Both the position numbers and the translations under genes were made by a program. Shown piece by piece: positions 42,078 through 50,346 of a stretch of 64,000 nt of DNA. Location: assembly GCF_003856835.1 (NCBI RefSeq), contig NZ_CP034145.1, positions 248,001 to 312,000 on the forward strand. The letters are read 5' to 3'. This DNA comes from Haloplanus aerogenes. GTDB taxonomy: Archaea; Halobacteriota; Halobacteria; Halobacteriales; Haloferacaceae. The notes under the pieces were generated by a model that saw nothing but the letters and a program-made list of their open reading frames with translations, was not told the origin of the DNA and ran no database searches. Each line of letters starts with the position of its first letter. Position 1 is the stretch's first letter.

Positions 42078-44417
42078 GTGAAGGTCGCCGACGCCGTCCC
42101 GGAATTCGCAGACGCCTTCGACTTCGAGGAGTTCAACGCGATGCAACGGGAGGCGCTGCCCGTCATCGTCGAGACGGATCACAACGTCGTCGCGTCGGCG
42201 CCCACCGCCAGCGGCAAGACTGCGCTCGCGGAACTCGCCATCTGCAAGACGCTGAGCGAGGGGGGTACTGCGCTCTTTATCGCCCCCATGCGCGCCCTCA
42301 CCAACGAGAAGGAGAGCGAGTGGGAGCGGTTCGAGGACCTCGGCTACTCCGTCTACGTCGTCACCGGCGAACGCGACCTGAACCCGCGCCGCGCCCGCCG
42401 CGCCGACGTACTGGTGATGACGCCCGAGAAACTCGACTCGGCTACCCGCAAACACGACTCCCGGCGCTACGACTTCGTGACCGACGTGGACTGCGCCGTC
42501 ATCGACGAAGTCCACCTCCTCGACTCCGAACGCCGCGGCGGGGTGCTGGAGGTCACCGTCTCCCGCCTCCGTCGGCTCTGTGACCCTCGCTTCGTCGCCC
42601 TCTCCGCGACCATGCCCAACGTCGAGGACGTGGCGGCGTGGCTCGACGCCCCGCCCGAGGCCACCTTCGCCTTCGGCGACGAGTACCGCCCCGTCGACCT
42701 CCAGACCGGCGTCAAGACCTACACGCACGGTGAGAACTCCTTCGCGGACAAGTACCGCCGGCTCTACCGCGCCCTCGATCTCGCCGAACCCCACGTCCGC
42801 GAGGACGGGCAGGCGCTCGTCTTCGTCGCCTCCCGACAGGACGCGGTCAGCGCCGCCGCGAAGACCCGCGACGAACTCGCCGAACGCGACGTGCCCGTCG
42901 GCGCTCGCGGCGACTACGACTTTCACCAAGTGGCGAAGGAGTTGAGCGACGACCGCCTCCACAAGGCCGTCCTCGACGGGGTCGCCTTCCACCACGCCGG
43001 CCTCTCGAAGGACGACCGCGACCGCATCGAGCAGTGGTTCAAGGAGGGGAAGATTGCCGTCCTCTTCTCCACTTCGACGCTCGCGTGGGGCGTCAACCTC
43101 CCCGCCCGCTGTGTCATCGTCCGCGACACCAAGTACCACGACCCGCTGGAGGGCGAGGTGGACATCAGCCCCCTCGACCTCCTGCAGATGCTCGGCCGCG
43201 CCGGGCGCCCCGGCTACGACGACGTGGGCTACGGCTGGGTCGTCTGCGATCGATCCGACGCCGACCGCTACCGTCGCCTCCTGCGCGAGGGGACCGAAAT
43301 CGAGTCCCATCTCGCGGCCGACCTCGACGCCCACCTCAACGCCGAAGTCGCGATGGGAACCATCGACGACCTGGACGACGTGCTCTCGTGGCTGGAGACG
43401 ACGTACTACTACGTCCGCGCCGCCTCCGAACCCGCCGCCTACGACTTCGACGGGCTCCGCGACCGCGTGCGCGACACGCTCGAATCGCTGGTCGACCGGG
43501 GATTCGTCGAGATGGGGTCGGATCTCGCCATCGAGTCGACGGCGCTCGGCCGCCTCGCCTCGAAATACTACCTCCGTCTCTCCACGGCCGAAGCGTTTCA
43601 CGCCCTCGCGGGCCGCGACCGCATCGACGCCGACGCCATCCTCCGGACCGTCGCTGGCGCCGCCGAGTTTCACTCCGTCTCCGCGCGCCAGTCGGAGGCC
43701 GACGCCGTCGACGCCGTGTTAGGTAGCGAGGCCGACCAACTCGACGACGGCCCGCGCAAAGTCCTCGCCATCCTTCGTGCCTCGACCAGCGACTCCGTCC
43801 CCGCCGACCTGCGCAGCGACGCGTGGATCATCCGCCGGAACGCGCTTCGCCTCCTCGCCGCGCTCCGCGAGTTCCTCGCCCGCTTCGCCGGTCCGCGGGC
43901 CGCCAACCTCGCTCGCCGCCTCGAAGCCCGGATCGAACACGGCGTCAGCCGGGACGCCGTCTCGCTCACCGCCGTCGACGGTATCGGCGCCGGTCGCGCG
44001 CGAAACCTCGCCGCCGGCGGTCTCTCCCGCCCCGCCGACGTCGTCGACGCCGGCGCGACCGAACTCGAACGCGCCGGCCTCTCGGCGGGTGTTGCGGAAC
44101 GTGTCGTCTCCGCGGCCGCCGACCTACCCGTCATCTCCGTCGACTGGGGCGACGTGCCCGACGCCGTCGCCGCCGGCGACAGTCAGATGTGCGAGGTCCG
44201 GGTGCGAAACACGGGCGGTGGCGCTCGCGTCGGCGTCCACGTCACCGTCAACGGCGTCGAGATGCACGAGAAAGAGACCTATCTCTCCGACGTGACGACG
44301 GTGCCGGTCGGAGTCTTTGGGGCAGACGCGGACGAACTCGACTTTCGTGTGGAGGTGACGTTTCCGGAATTGCCGATTCGGGCGTTCGTGGGGGAGCGGA
44401 CGGTGCGAGTGGAGTAG
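42078..44417 (+). CDS. Ski2-type (Hel308-like) ATP-dependent helicase
   Basis: 779 residues from GTG 42078, supported by the GGAGGTG Shine-Dalgarno. Helicase motifs: Q region FNAMQREAL, I APTASGKT, Ia APMRALTNEK, II DEVHLL, III LSATMPN, V STSTLAWGVNLPARCVIV, VI QMLGRAGRPGYD. A winged helix and a helix-hairpin-helix region (about residues 630–690, VDGIGAGRARNLAAGGL) follow, then a C-terminal β-rich segment like a Sec63/Ig module. Its order is that of Hel308, which works at stalled forks, but it may be a paralogue. Confidence 0.9.
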   Translation: MKVADAVPEFADAFDFEEFNAMQREALPVIVETDHNVVASAPTASGKTALAELAICKTLSEGGTALFIAPMRALTNEKESEWERFEDLGYSVYVVTGERDLNPRRARRADVLVMTPEKLDSATRKHDSRRYDFVTDVDCAVIDEVHLLDSERRGGVLEVTVSRLRRLCDPRFVALSATMPNVEDVAAWLDAPPEATFAFGDEYRPVDLQTGVKTYTHGENSFADKYRRLYRALDLAEPHVREDGQALVFVASRQDAVSAAAKTRDELAERDVPVGARGDYDFHQVAKELSDDRLHKAVLDGVAFHHAGLSKDDRDRIEQWFKEGKIAVLFSTSTLAWGVNLPARCVIVRDTKYHDPLEGEVDISPLDLLQMLGRAGRPGYDDVGYGWVVCDRSDADRYRRLLREGTEIESHLAADLDAHLNAEVAMGTIDDLDDVLSWLETTYYYVRAASEPAAYDFDGLRDRVRDTLESLVDRGFVEMGSDLAIESTALGRLASKYYLRLSTAEAFHALAGRDRIDADAILRTVAGAAEFHSVSARQSEADAVDAVLGSEADQLDDGPRKVLAILRASTSDSVPADLRSDAWIIRRNALRLLAALREFLARFAGPRAANLARRLEARIEHGVSRDAVSLTAVDGIGAGRARNLAAGGLSRPADVVDAGATELERAGLSAGVAERVVSAAADLPVISVDWGDVPDAVAAGDSQMCEVRVRNTGGGARVGVHVTVNGVEMHEKETYLSDVTTVPVGVFGADADELDFRVEVTFPELPIRAFVGERTVRVE

Positions 44418-44427
44418 TCGTCGCGCT

Positions 44428-45066
44428 TTACTGTTCAGCCATCACCTCGTCGAGTACCCTCCGGAGCGCCTCGGGATCGGCCGCCTCGTGATCCGCCAGA
44501 TCGACCGCCTCCGGATCACCACCGTAGGCAATCGTCAGAATCCCGGCCCGCGTCGCCGCTCGGACGCCGTTCGGGGAGTCCTCGACGGCCACGCAGTTCT
44601 CGGGTGCGGCACCCACACGCTCCGCGGCGATGGCGTACACGTCCGGCGCCGGCTTGCCCGGGCCGTCCACGTCCTCCGTGCTCAACAGCACGTCCACGTC
44701 GAGGTCGAATCGCTCGACGACGCGTTCGATCCACTCCCGTGGGCTGGAGGAGACGATGGCGATGCCACAGCCCCGCTCCCGCAGGTCAGCGAGCAAGTCC
44801 TCGAACCCCGGCATCAGGTCGGCCGACTCGTAGAGGTCCTCGGCCGCCGACTCGTAGAGGTCGAGAAACTCCTCGCGGCTCAGCACCACCTCGTAGTTGT
44901 CGGCGAGGTAGTCGTAGGTCTCGCGGTAGTTGATGCCCCGAATCTCGTCCTGTTCGGGGGGATCATCCGGAACCGCCGCGGGCAGGATCACCTCTCGCTC
45001 CCGGGCGCGCCAGAAGTCCTCGGTGTCGACGATCACGCCGTCCATGTCGAACAGCACCGCGTCCAT
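44428..45066 (-). CDS. HAD-superfamily phosphatase (β-phosphoglucomutase-like)
   Basis: 212 residues from ATG 45066 (MDAVLFDMDGVIVDTEDFWR). HAD motifs: FDMDGVIVDTE (I), VSSSPREW (II), KPAPDVY (III) and VEDSPNGVRAA (IV). The helical cap between motif I and II is of the subclass I type. Substrate unknown; phosphoglycolate or sugar phosphates are typical. It is convergent with the helicase gene, ten bases apart. Confidence 0.9.
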   Translation of the reverse strand: MDAVLFDMDGVIVDTEDFWRAREREVILPAAVPDDPPEQDEIRGINYRETYDYLADNYEVVLSREEFLDLYESAAEDLYESADLMPGFEDLLADLRERGCGIAIVSSSPREWIERVVERFDLDVDVLLSTEDVDGPGKPAPDVYAIAAERVGAAPENCVAVEDSPNGVRAATRAGILTIAYGGDPEAVDLADHEAADPEALRRVLDEVMAEQ

Positions 45067-45141
45067 ACGCACCGACCGCTCGCCATCGCTGAAAGGGCTT
45101 CGTCCGAGACTTTTCACCCGGAGCCGCGGCCACGCCGTCCC

Positions 45142-45861
45142 ATGGCAGACGCCATCCGCGCTTTCGCCGGTGACTGCACCGTCGAGACGGACGACCGCAC
45201 CCACCGCGGCCGGGTGCTCGTCCTCGTCAAACCCGACCGGACCGTCCTCGTCCACGACGCCGACGGCTACCAGCCCGTCGCGTGGCTCACTCGCGCCGAC
45301 AGCGTCGCCATCCAGTCCGACGACGGCTTCGGCCTCACTGCCCACCTCGACGACCGCACGCTCCGCGTGACCGCCGACCGCATCCGCCGCTCCGTCTACC
45401 CCGTCACCGAGGCGGGCGTCCCCGTCGGGACCAGCCTCGACACCGGCGGACCGCTGATCCGCACCGGCGGCGCGGTGGTCGACCTCGACGCGGGCACGCG
45501 CTACCCGCTGGTCGCCGGCGCGACGGTCCTCGACGAGCGCTGTCCGGACTGCGGGCTTCCGAACATGCGCGTCGACCGCGGTGCCGCCTTCGAGGTGTGT
45601 ATCGACCGCGCCTGCGACCCGCTGGACGACGCAGTGCGCGAGCGGTTCGACCGCGCGTGGGCCTGCCCGGACTGTGGATCGGACCTGCGGATCATCCGCC
45701 GACGTGGCCGCCTGCTGGCGGGCTGTGACGCCTATCCCGACTGCGAGACGGCCTTCACGATCCCCGCCGGCGTCGTCGTCGACGACTGTTCCTGTGGACT
45801 CCCCGTCTTCGAGACGGCGACGGGACAGCGGTGTCTGGACGGGACCTGTGACCGGCAGTGA
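45142..45861 (+). CDS. NucS-N-like domain joined to topoisomerase-type zinc ribbons
   Basis: 239 residues from ATG 45142 (MADAIRAFAGDCTVETDDRT). The first half (RGRVLVLVKPDRTVLVHDADGYQPVAWLTRADSV) looks like the N-terminal DNA-binding domain of NucS/EndoMS (DUF91). The nuclease half is absent; instead there are two or three zinc ribbons (RCPDCGLPNMRVDRG … CIDRACD; ACPDCGSDLRII … CDAYPDC; CSCGLPVF … CLDGTC) of the topoisomerase C-terminal type. Likely binds DNA; no catalytic residues seen. It is followed by endA after 75 bases. Confidence 0.8.
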   Translation: MADAIRAFAGDCTVETDDRTHRGRVLVLVKPDRTVLVHDADGYQPVAWLTRADSVAIQSDDGFGLTAHLDDRTLRVTADRIRRSVYPVTEAGVPVGTSLDTGGPLIRTGGAVVDLDAGTRYPLVAGATVLDERCPDCGLPNMRVDRGAAFEVCIDRACDPLDDAVRERFDRAWACPDCGSDLRIIRRRGRLLAGCDAYPDCETAFTIPAGVVVDDCSCGLPVFETATGQRCLDGTCDRQ

Positions 45862-45936
45862 GTCTCCCAGCTACCGCCCCGCACCACCCCGAACCGCACC
45901 GCAGGCCCTTTACCGCCGCCCCGCCCCCACACGGGT

Positions 45937-46983
45937 ATGCAAGGGACGTTCGAGGGCGGGACCGTCCGGGTCGGTGGCGACGCCCGCCAGCGCTTCTACG
46001 ACGCCCGCGGCTACGGCCGGCCGCTCGACGGCAACCGGATCGAACTCGCGCCCGTCGAGGCCGCCCACCTCCTCTTCCGGGGTGACCTCGACGCCGTCGT
46101 CGACGCCGAGGGCGAGCCGCTGGATTTCCGCGCCTTCCTCGTCGCCACGGACGCCGCCCTCGCGTTCGTCGTCTACAAGGACCTCCGCGACCGGGGCTTC
46201 TACCTCTCGCCCGCTCGCGATGGGTGGGTCGACGACCCCGACGGCGCCGACTTCGTCGTCTACCCGCGTGGGAAGGGGCCGGCCGACGACGCGGTCGCCT
46301 ACCGCGTCCGCGTCGCCGGTGAACGCGAGACCATCGCCGCCGCCGCCCTCGGAGACATCGTCCTCGCCGTCGTCGACGAGGAGGGTGAACTCACCTACTT
46401 GGAGACGGAGCGAGTGGGTGTCGAGGGCGAGATGGAGGCCGACGAGGAATCGTACTACGATCCCCCGACCGACCTCGACGCCGCGCTCCTCGCGGACCGG
46501 GCGGTGGTGTGGGAGCCGCCGGCCGCCCTCCACGATCGGGGCTTCTACGGCCAGCGACTCCACGGCCGGAACGCCGAGTCCGGCCCGCTCCAGCTATCAC
46601 TCGTGGAGGCGGCGTATCTCGCCCGTCGGGGCGCGCTCGCACTCGACGAACCTCGCGTCGTCGAGCGCGGACGCGCGGTGGAGGGCGAGCGCTTCGACCG
46701 CCGCCTCCGCGCCTACGCGGCGCTCCGGGCGGCGGGTAGCGTCCCCAAGAGCGGGTTCAAGTTCGGCGCCGACTTCCGAACCTACGACACCTTCACCACC
46801 GTCTCGGAGATGGACCACTCGACCCGCCTGATCCGCGTCGTCTCGCCCGATCACACCTTCCTCCCGCGGGACCTCTCCCTGGACGTGCGGCTGGCGGGCG
46901 GGGTCCGGAAGCGAATGGTTTTTGCGCTGACCGACGTGAACGAGGGGATAGACTGGCTCTCGGTCGAGCGACTCACGCCCTAA
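45937..46983 (+). CDS. endA: tRNA splicing endonuclease
   Basis: 348 residues, the duplicated two-unit form found in haloarchaea. It cuts tRNA introns (and rRNA precursors) at bulge–helix–bulge structures. Both halves begin with similar units (GNRIELAPVEAAHLLFRGDL and GPLQLSLVEAAYLARRGAL). The catalytic triad is in the second half: Tyr in FGADFRTYD, His in MDHSTRLIRVV and Lys in VRKRMVFAL. It ends two bases before trpS, suggesting an endA–trpS operon, and it may process the rRNA stems found downstream. Confidence 0.95.
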   Translation: MQGTFEGGTVRVGGDARQRFYDARGYGRPLDGNRIELAPVEAAHLLFRGDLDAVVDAEGEPLDFRAFLVATDAALAFVVYKDLRDRGFYLSPARDGWVDDPDGADFVVYPRGKGPADDAVAYRVRVAGERETIAAAALGDIVLAVVDEEGELTYLETERVGVEGEMEADEESYYDPPTDLDAALLADRAVVWEPPAALHDRGFYGQRLHGRNAESGPLQLSLVEAAYLARRGALALDEPRVVERGRAVEGERFDRRLRAYAALRAAGSVPKSGFKFGADFRTYDTFTTVSEMDHSTRLIRVVSPDHTFLPRDLSLDVRLAGGVRKRMVFALTDVNEGIDWLSVERLTP

Positions 46984-46984
46984 C

Positions 46985-48586
46985 ATGACACGAGACGACT
47001 CAGGAGACGCCGATTCGGCGTCCGACGACGATCCGCGAGACCCGACGACTGTGACCGACGGTGGCAACACTGCCGCCGGCGCCGACGATGTCGCGCTCGA
47101 CCCGTGGGGCTCCTCGACCGTCTCCGACTACCGCAAACTGTTCGAGGAGTTCGGCATCGAGACGTTCGACGACGTGCTCGACGAGGTGCCCAACCCACAC
47201 TATCTGATGCGCCGGGGCGTCATCTTCGGCCACCGTGACTACCGCCCCGTCGCACGGGCGCTCCGCGAGGGCGAGGACGCCGCCGTCCTCTCGGGCTTCA
47301 TGCCCACCGGCGACCCACACATCGGCCACAAACTCGTCTTCGACGAGATCATCTGGCACCAGCAGGAAGGCGCGGACGCCTACGCTCTCATCGCCGACTT
47401 GGAGGCCCACAGCGCCCGCGGCCTCTCGTGGGACGAAATCGACGAACACGCCCGCGACTACCTGCTCTCCTTGCTCGCGCTGGGGTTCGACCCCGAGGAC
47501 GGGGAGCTGTATCGGCAGTCCACGAACCGCGAGGTGCAGGATCTCGCGTTCGAACTCGGGTCGAACGCCCGCTTCGCGGAGTTCGAGGGAATCTACGGCT
47601 TCGACGGCGAAACTTCCGTCTCCCACATGCAGTCCGTCGTCACGCAGATGGCTGACATCCTCTATCCCCAGCTCGAGGAGCCGAAGCCGACGGTCATCCC
47701 CGTCGGCCCGGATCAGGACCCACACATGCGCCTCGCGCGCGACGTGGCCGCGCGGATGCGCTACTTCAAGGTGACCGAGGCCTACGCGAGCTTCGAGGCC
47801 GACGCCGCGGAGCGCGACCACCTCGCGGCCGCCTACGCGGCACTAGAGGACGACCTCGACACCGTGCGCTGTGAGGACGCCGCCGACTGGCTGGAGGCGG
47901 AGATGGCGCCCGACGCCGTCCGCGACACGGTGATAGAGAAACTCCGCGCGGCGGGGAAGGAGCCGCTCCGTCCCCGGGTTCGCTTCCTCGACCGCAACGC
48001 CACCGACGAGGCCTTCGACGCCCTGATCGACGCCGTGCCGGGCGAGAAGCGCCGCTACGACGAACACATCGACGCGTTCGACATGGACCGCGAGGCGGCC
48101 GAGGAGTTGGCCCGCGAGGTGGAGGTCGACCACGGCGGCTACGGTTTCCTCCCGCCCTCTTCCATCTACCACCGGTTCATGACGGGGCTGACGGGTGGGA
48201 AGATGTCCTCATCCGTCCCCGCGTCTCACATCTCCCTCCTCGACGACCCCGAGGACGGCTACGACAAGGTGAAGTCCGCGACGACGGGCGGGCGCGAGAC
48301 GGCGGAGAAACAGCGCGAGTTGGGCGGCGAGGCCGACGAGTGCCCCGTCTACGAACTCTACGCCTACCTCCTCTCCGGCGACGACGACGAGTTCGCCACC
48401 GAGGTGTACGAGGAGTGTGTCGGCGGCGAGCGCCTCTGTGGCGGCTGCAAAGAGCAGGCGGCGGAACTCATGCGCGAATTTCTGGAGGAACACCAGGAGA
48501 AACGCGACGAGATGGCGGAAGTGCTGGACGACCTGGATATCGACCTCGACTCGGATCGCCGAGGCGTGCCCGGTAGTGGGCACTAG
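46985..48586 (+). CDS. trpS: Tryptophanyl-tRNA synthetase
   Basis: 533 residues. Class I signatures: TGDPHIGHKLVFDE (HIGH) and GGKMSSSVPAS (KMSKS). An acidic N-terminal extension (about 1–35) and an extended C-terminal segment (EECVGGERLCGGCKEQAAELMREFLEEHQ) are usual in archaeal forms. Pre-coupled to endA upstream. A T-run (TTTTTT at 48600–48605) lies about 14 bases after the stop and may end the transcript. Confidence 0.96.
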   Translation: MTRDDSGDADSASDDDPRDPTTVTDGGNTAAGADDVALDPWGSSTVSDYRKLFEEFGIETFDDVLDEVPNPHYLMRRGVIFGHRDYRPVARALREGEDAAVLSGFMPTGDPHIGHKLVFDEIIWHQQEGADAYALIADLEAHSARGLSWDEIDEHARDYLLSLLALGFDPEDGELYRQSTNREVQDLAFELGSNARFAEFEGIYGFDGETSVSHMQSVVTQMADILYPQLEEPKPTVIPVGPDQDPHMRLARDVAARMRYFKVTEAYASFEADAAERDHLAAAYAALEDDLDTVRCEDAADWLEAEMAPDAVRDTVIEKLRAAGKEPLRPRVRFLDRNATDEAFDALIDAVPGEKRRYDEHIDAFDMDREAAEELAREVEVDHGGYGFLPPSSIYHRFMTGLTGGKMSSSVPASHISLLDDPEDGYDKVKSATTGGRETAEKQRELGGEADECPVYELYAYLLSGDDDEFATEVYEECVGGERLCGGCKEQAAELMREFLEEHQEKRDEMAEVLDDLDIDLDSDRRGVPGSGH

Positions 48587-48595
48587 GGGTTGCAG

Positions 48596-48606
48596 AACGC
48601 TTTTTT
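48596..48606 (+). promoter_or_regulatory. T-rich element between trpS and the pheS leader
   Basis: The run of about six T lies 24–30 bases before the leader ATG at 48630. It is at the right place for both a trpS terminator and a weak TATA (CTTTTTTG) for the pheS leader. Confidence 0.4.
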
Positions 48607-48629
48607 GCCACCGCACGAATCGAACCCAC

Positions 48630-48716
48630 ATGGCGACCGAACCCGCCACGACCGACTCGCTCGCCCGCGAAGCGACCGCGTTCGGGTTCGGCTTCGGTTT
48701 CTTTTCCCACCGTTAG
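48630..48716 (+). CDS. Phe-rich leader peptide upstream of pheS
   Basis: 28 residues starting MATEPATTDSLAREATA, then F-G-F-G-F-G-F-F and ending SHR. Five phenylalanines fall in the last eleven residues (codons at 48681, 48687, 48693, 48699 and 48702), directly upstream of the genes for the phenylalanyl-tRNA synthetase, as with bacterial pheM leaders. It begins 24–30 bases after a T-rich element, so could be a leaderless transcript. The stop TAG (48714–48716) is followed by strong hairpins. A control role, by ribosome stalling at the Phe codons when charged tRNA-Phe is short, is inferred. Confidence 0.75.
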   Translation: MATEPATTDSLAREATAFGFGFGFFSHR

Positions 48717-48719
48717 GTC

Positions 48720-48788
48720 GGCGGACTCCGCCCGCGGCGGGCGGACGAAATCGACCCGCTCGGCCGGCCACGCGGCGGGCGTGGCCGG
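48720..48788 (+). promoter_or_regulatory. Attenuator-like hairpins between leader peptide and pheS
   Basis: Three stems: A GGCGG-ACT-CCGCC (48720–48732), four bases past the leader stop; B TCCGCCCG/CGGGCGGA (48727–48734 with 48738–48745); C a 10-bp perfect stem CCGGCCACGC/GGCGTGGCCGG-like (48764–48773 with 48779–48788). A and B cannot form together because they share 48727–48732. A ribosome at the stop would cover A and allow B; stalled at the Phe codons it would leave A free. No T-run follows C. Confidence 0.6.
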
Positions 48789-48840
48789 AAGCCTTCGGAA
48801 CTGCTAACTGGCCAGCTTGGATGAACGTGGACAAGAGAGA

Positions 48841-50346
48841 ATGCGACTCCCGGAATCACAGGTCGCGGTGTTGGAAGCCGCGAGCGCGACGGAGGAACGG
48901 ACGATCGAACAGTTGAGCGACGACACGGGCCTGAAACCCGAGACGGTGACGGGCGCGGCCTTCGATCTCGAAGACGAGGGATTGGTGTCGGTGTCGGCCG
49001 CCGAGACGGTATCCTACGCCGTCACGGACGAGGGCGAGACGTACGCCGACGCGGGCCTGCCCGAGGTGCGCCTCTACCGCGCCGCCGTCGACGCCGGCGC
49101 CGACGATGCCCCCGTCTCGATGGGCGAAGTCATCGGCGCGGCCGACCTCGGTGGCCCCGCGGTGGACATCGCCCTCGCCAACTACGCCCGGAAGGGGTAC
49201 GGCGAGGTGAAGTCGGGACAGATTACCGCCGACCCCGACGCGGACCCCGACGCAGACCCCGAGGCGGCGGCGCTGGCTGCGCTGGTCGACGGTGAGGACG
49301 GCGCGGACGAGGACGCCCTCGACGAACTCGTCCGCCGTGGGCTCGTCGAACGGAGCGAGGGCGCCGTCCGCTCGGTGACGCTCACCGACGCGGGCGTGAC
49401 CGCCCTGATGGAGGGCGTCGAGGTGGCGGCAACGGTCGACCGCCTCACGCCCGAGATGCTCGCTTCCGGCGAGTGGCAGGACGTAGAGTTCGCGGCGTAC
49501 AACGTCGAGGCCGACGCGCCGGAGACCCGCGGCGGCAAGGTCCACATCCTGCGCCAGACCGCCGAGCGCGTGAAGGACACGCTCGTCGGCATGGGCTTCC
49601 GGGAGATGGATGGCCCCCACGCCGACTCGGAGTTCTGGATCAACGACTGCCTGTTCATGCCGCAGGATCACCCGGCGCGCACCCACTGGGACCAGTTCGC
49701 GCTCGACGTGCCGCCGATGCGGGACATTCCGGAAGACCTGCTGGATCGCGTCCGCTCGGCCCACCTCGACGGCGTCGGCGAGGACGGCGACGGCTACCAC
49801 TCGCCGTGGACCGAGGCGGTGGCCCGCGAGGTGGACCTCCGGGGTCACACCACGTCGCTCTCGATGCGCTACCTCTCCGGGCACGAAATCGGGGAGCTCG
49901 AACCCCCGGAACGCTTCTTCAGCGTCGAGAAGGTGTACCGCAACGACACGCTCGATCCGACGCACCTGCTGGAGTTCTTCCAGATCGAGGGGTGGGTGAT
50001 GGCCGAGGATCTCTCCGTCCGTGACCTGATGGGCACGTTCGAGGAGTTCTACGAGCAGTTCGGCATCACCGACCTGCAGTTCAAGCCCCACTACAACCCC
50101 TACACCGAGCCGTCGTTCGAACTGTTCGGCACGCACCCCGAGACGGGTGAGTTGATCGAAATCGGTAACAGCGGCATGTTCCGCGAGGAAGTCCTCCGCC
50201 CGCTCGGCGTCGAGTGCAACGTGATGGCGTGGGGACTGGCGCTCGAACGACTCCTGATGCTCATGTACGGCTTCGACGACATCCGCGACGTGCACGGGAC
50301 GCTGTGTGATCTGGACCTCCTGCGGGAGACGGAGGTGCTTCACTGA
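48841..50346 (+). CDS. pheS: Phenylalanyl-tRNA synthetase α subunit
   Basis: 501 residues from ATG 48841 (MRLPESQVAVLEAASATEER); a TTG frame extension is rejected. N-terminal winged helices typical of archaeal PheS, then class II motif 2 (FSVEKVYRNDTLDPTHLLEFFQIEGWVM) and motif 3 (GLALERLLMLMYG). Works as α2β2 with PheT; its TGA overlaps the pheT ATG by one base. Regulated, probably, by the Phe leader upstream. Confidence 0.97.
   Translation: MRLPESQVAVLEAASATEERTIEQLSDDTGLKPETVTGAAFDLEDEGLVSVSAAETVSYAVTDEGETYADAGLPEVRLYRAAVDAGADDAPVSMGEVIGAADLGGPAVDIALANYARKGYGEVKSGQITADPDADPDADPEAAALAALVDGEDGADEDALDELVRRGLVERSEGAVRSVTLTDAGVTALMEGVEVAATVDRLTPEMLASGEWQDVEFAAYNVEADAPETRGGKVHILRQTAERVKDTLVGMGFREMDGPHADSEFWINDCLFMPQDHPARTHWDQFALDVPPMRDIPEDLLDRVRSAHLDGVGEDGDGYHSPWTEAVAREVDLRGHTTSLSMRYLSGHEIGELEPPERFFSVEKVYRNDTLDPTHLLEFFQIEGWVMAEDLSVRDLMGTFEEFYEQFGITDLQFKPHYNPYTEPSFELFGTHPETGELIEIGNSGMFREEVLRPLGVECNVMAWGLALERLLMLMYGFDDIRDVHGTLCDLDLLRETEVLH

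Noticed and set aside
41895-43673. 592-residue minus-strand frame over the helicase
   Set aside because: Shadow of the Ski2-type helicase, which has every helicase motif on the plus strand.
48605-48630. tRNA-like sequence on the minus strand (GGGTTCGATTCGTGC)
   Set aside because: T-stem does not pair and no other arms are present; the region is better explained as the pheS leader promoter.
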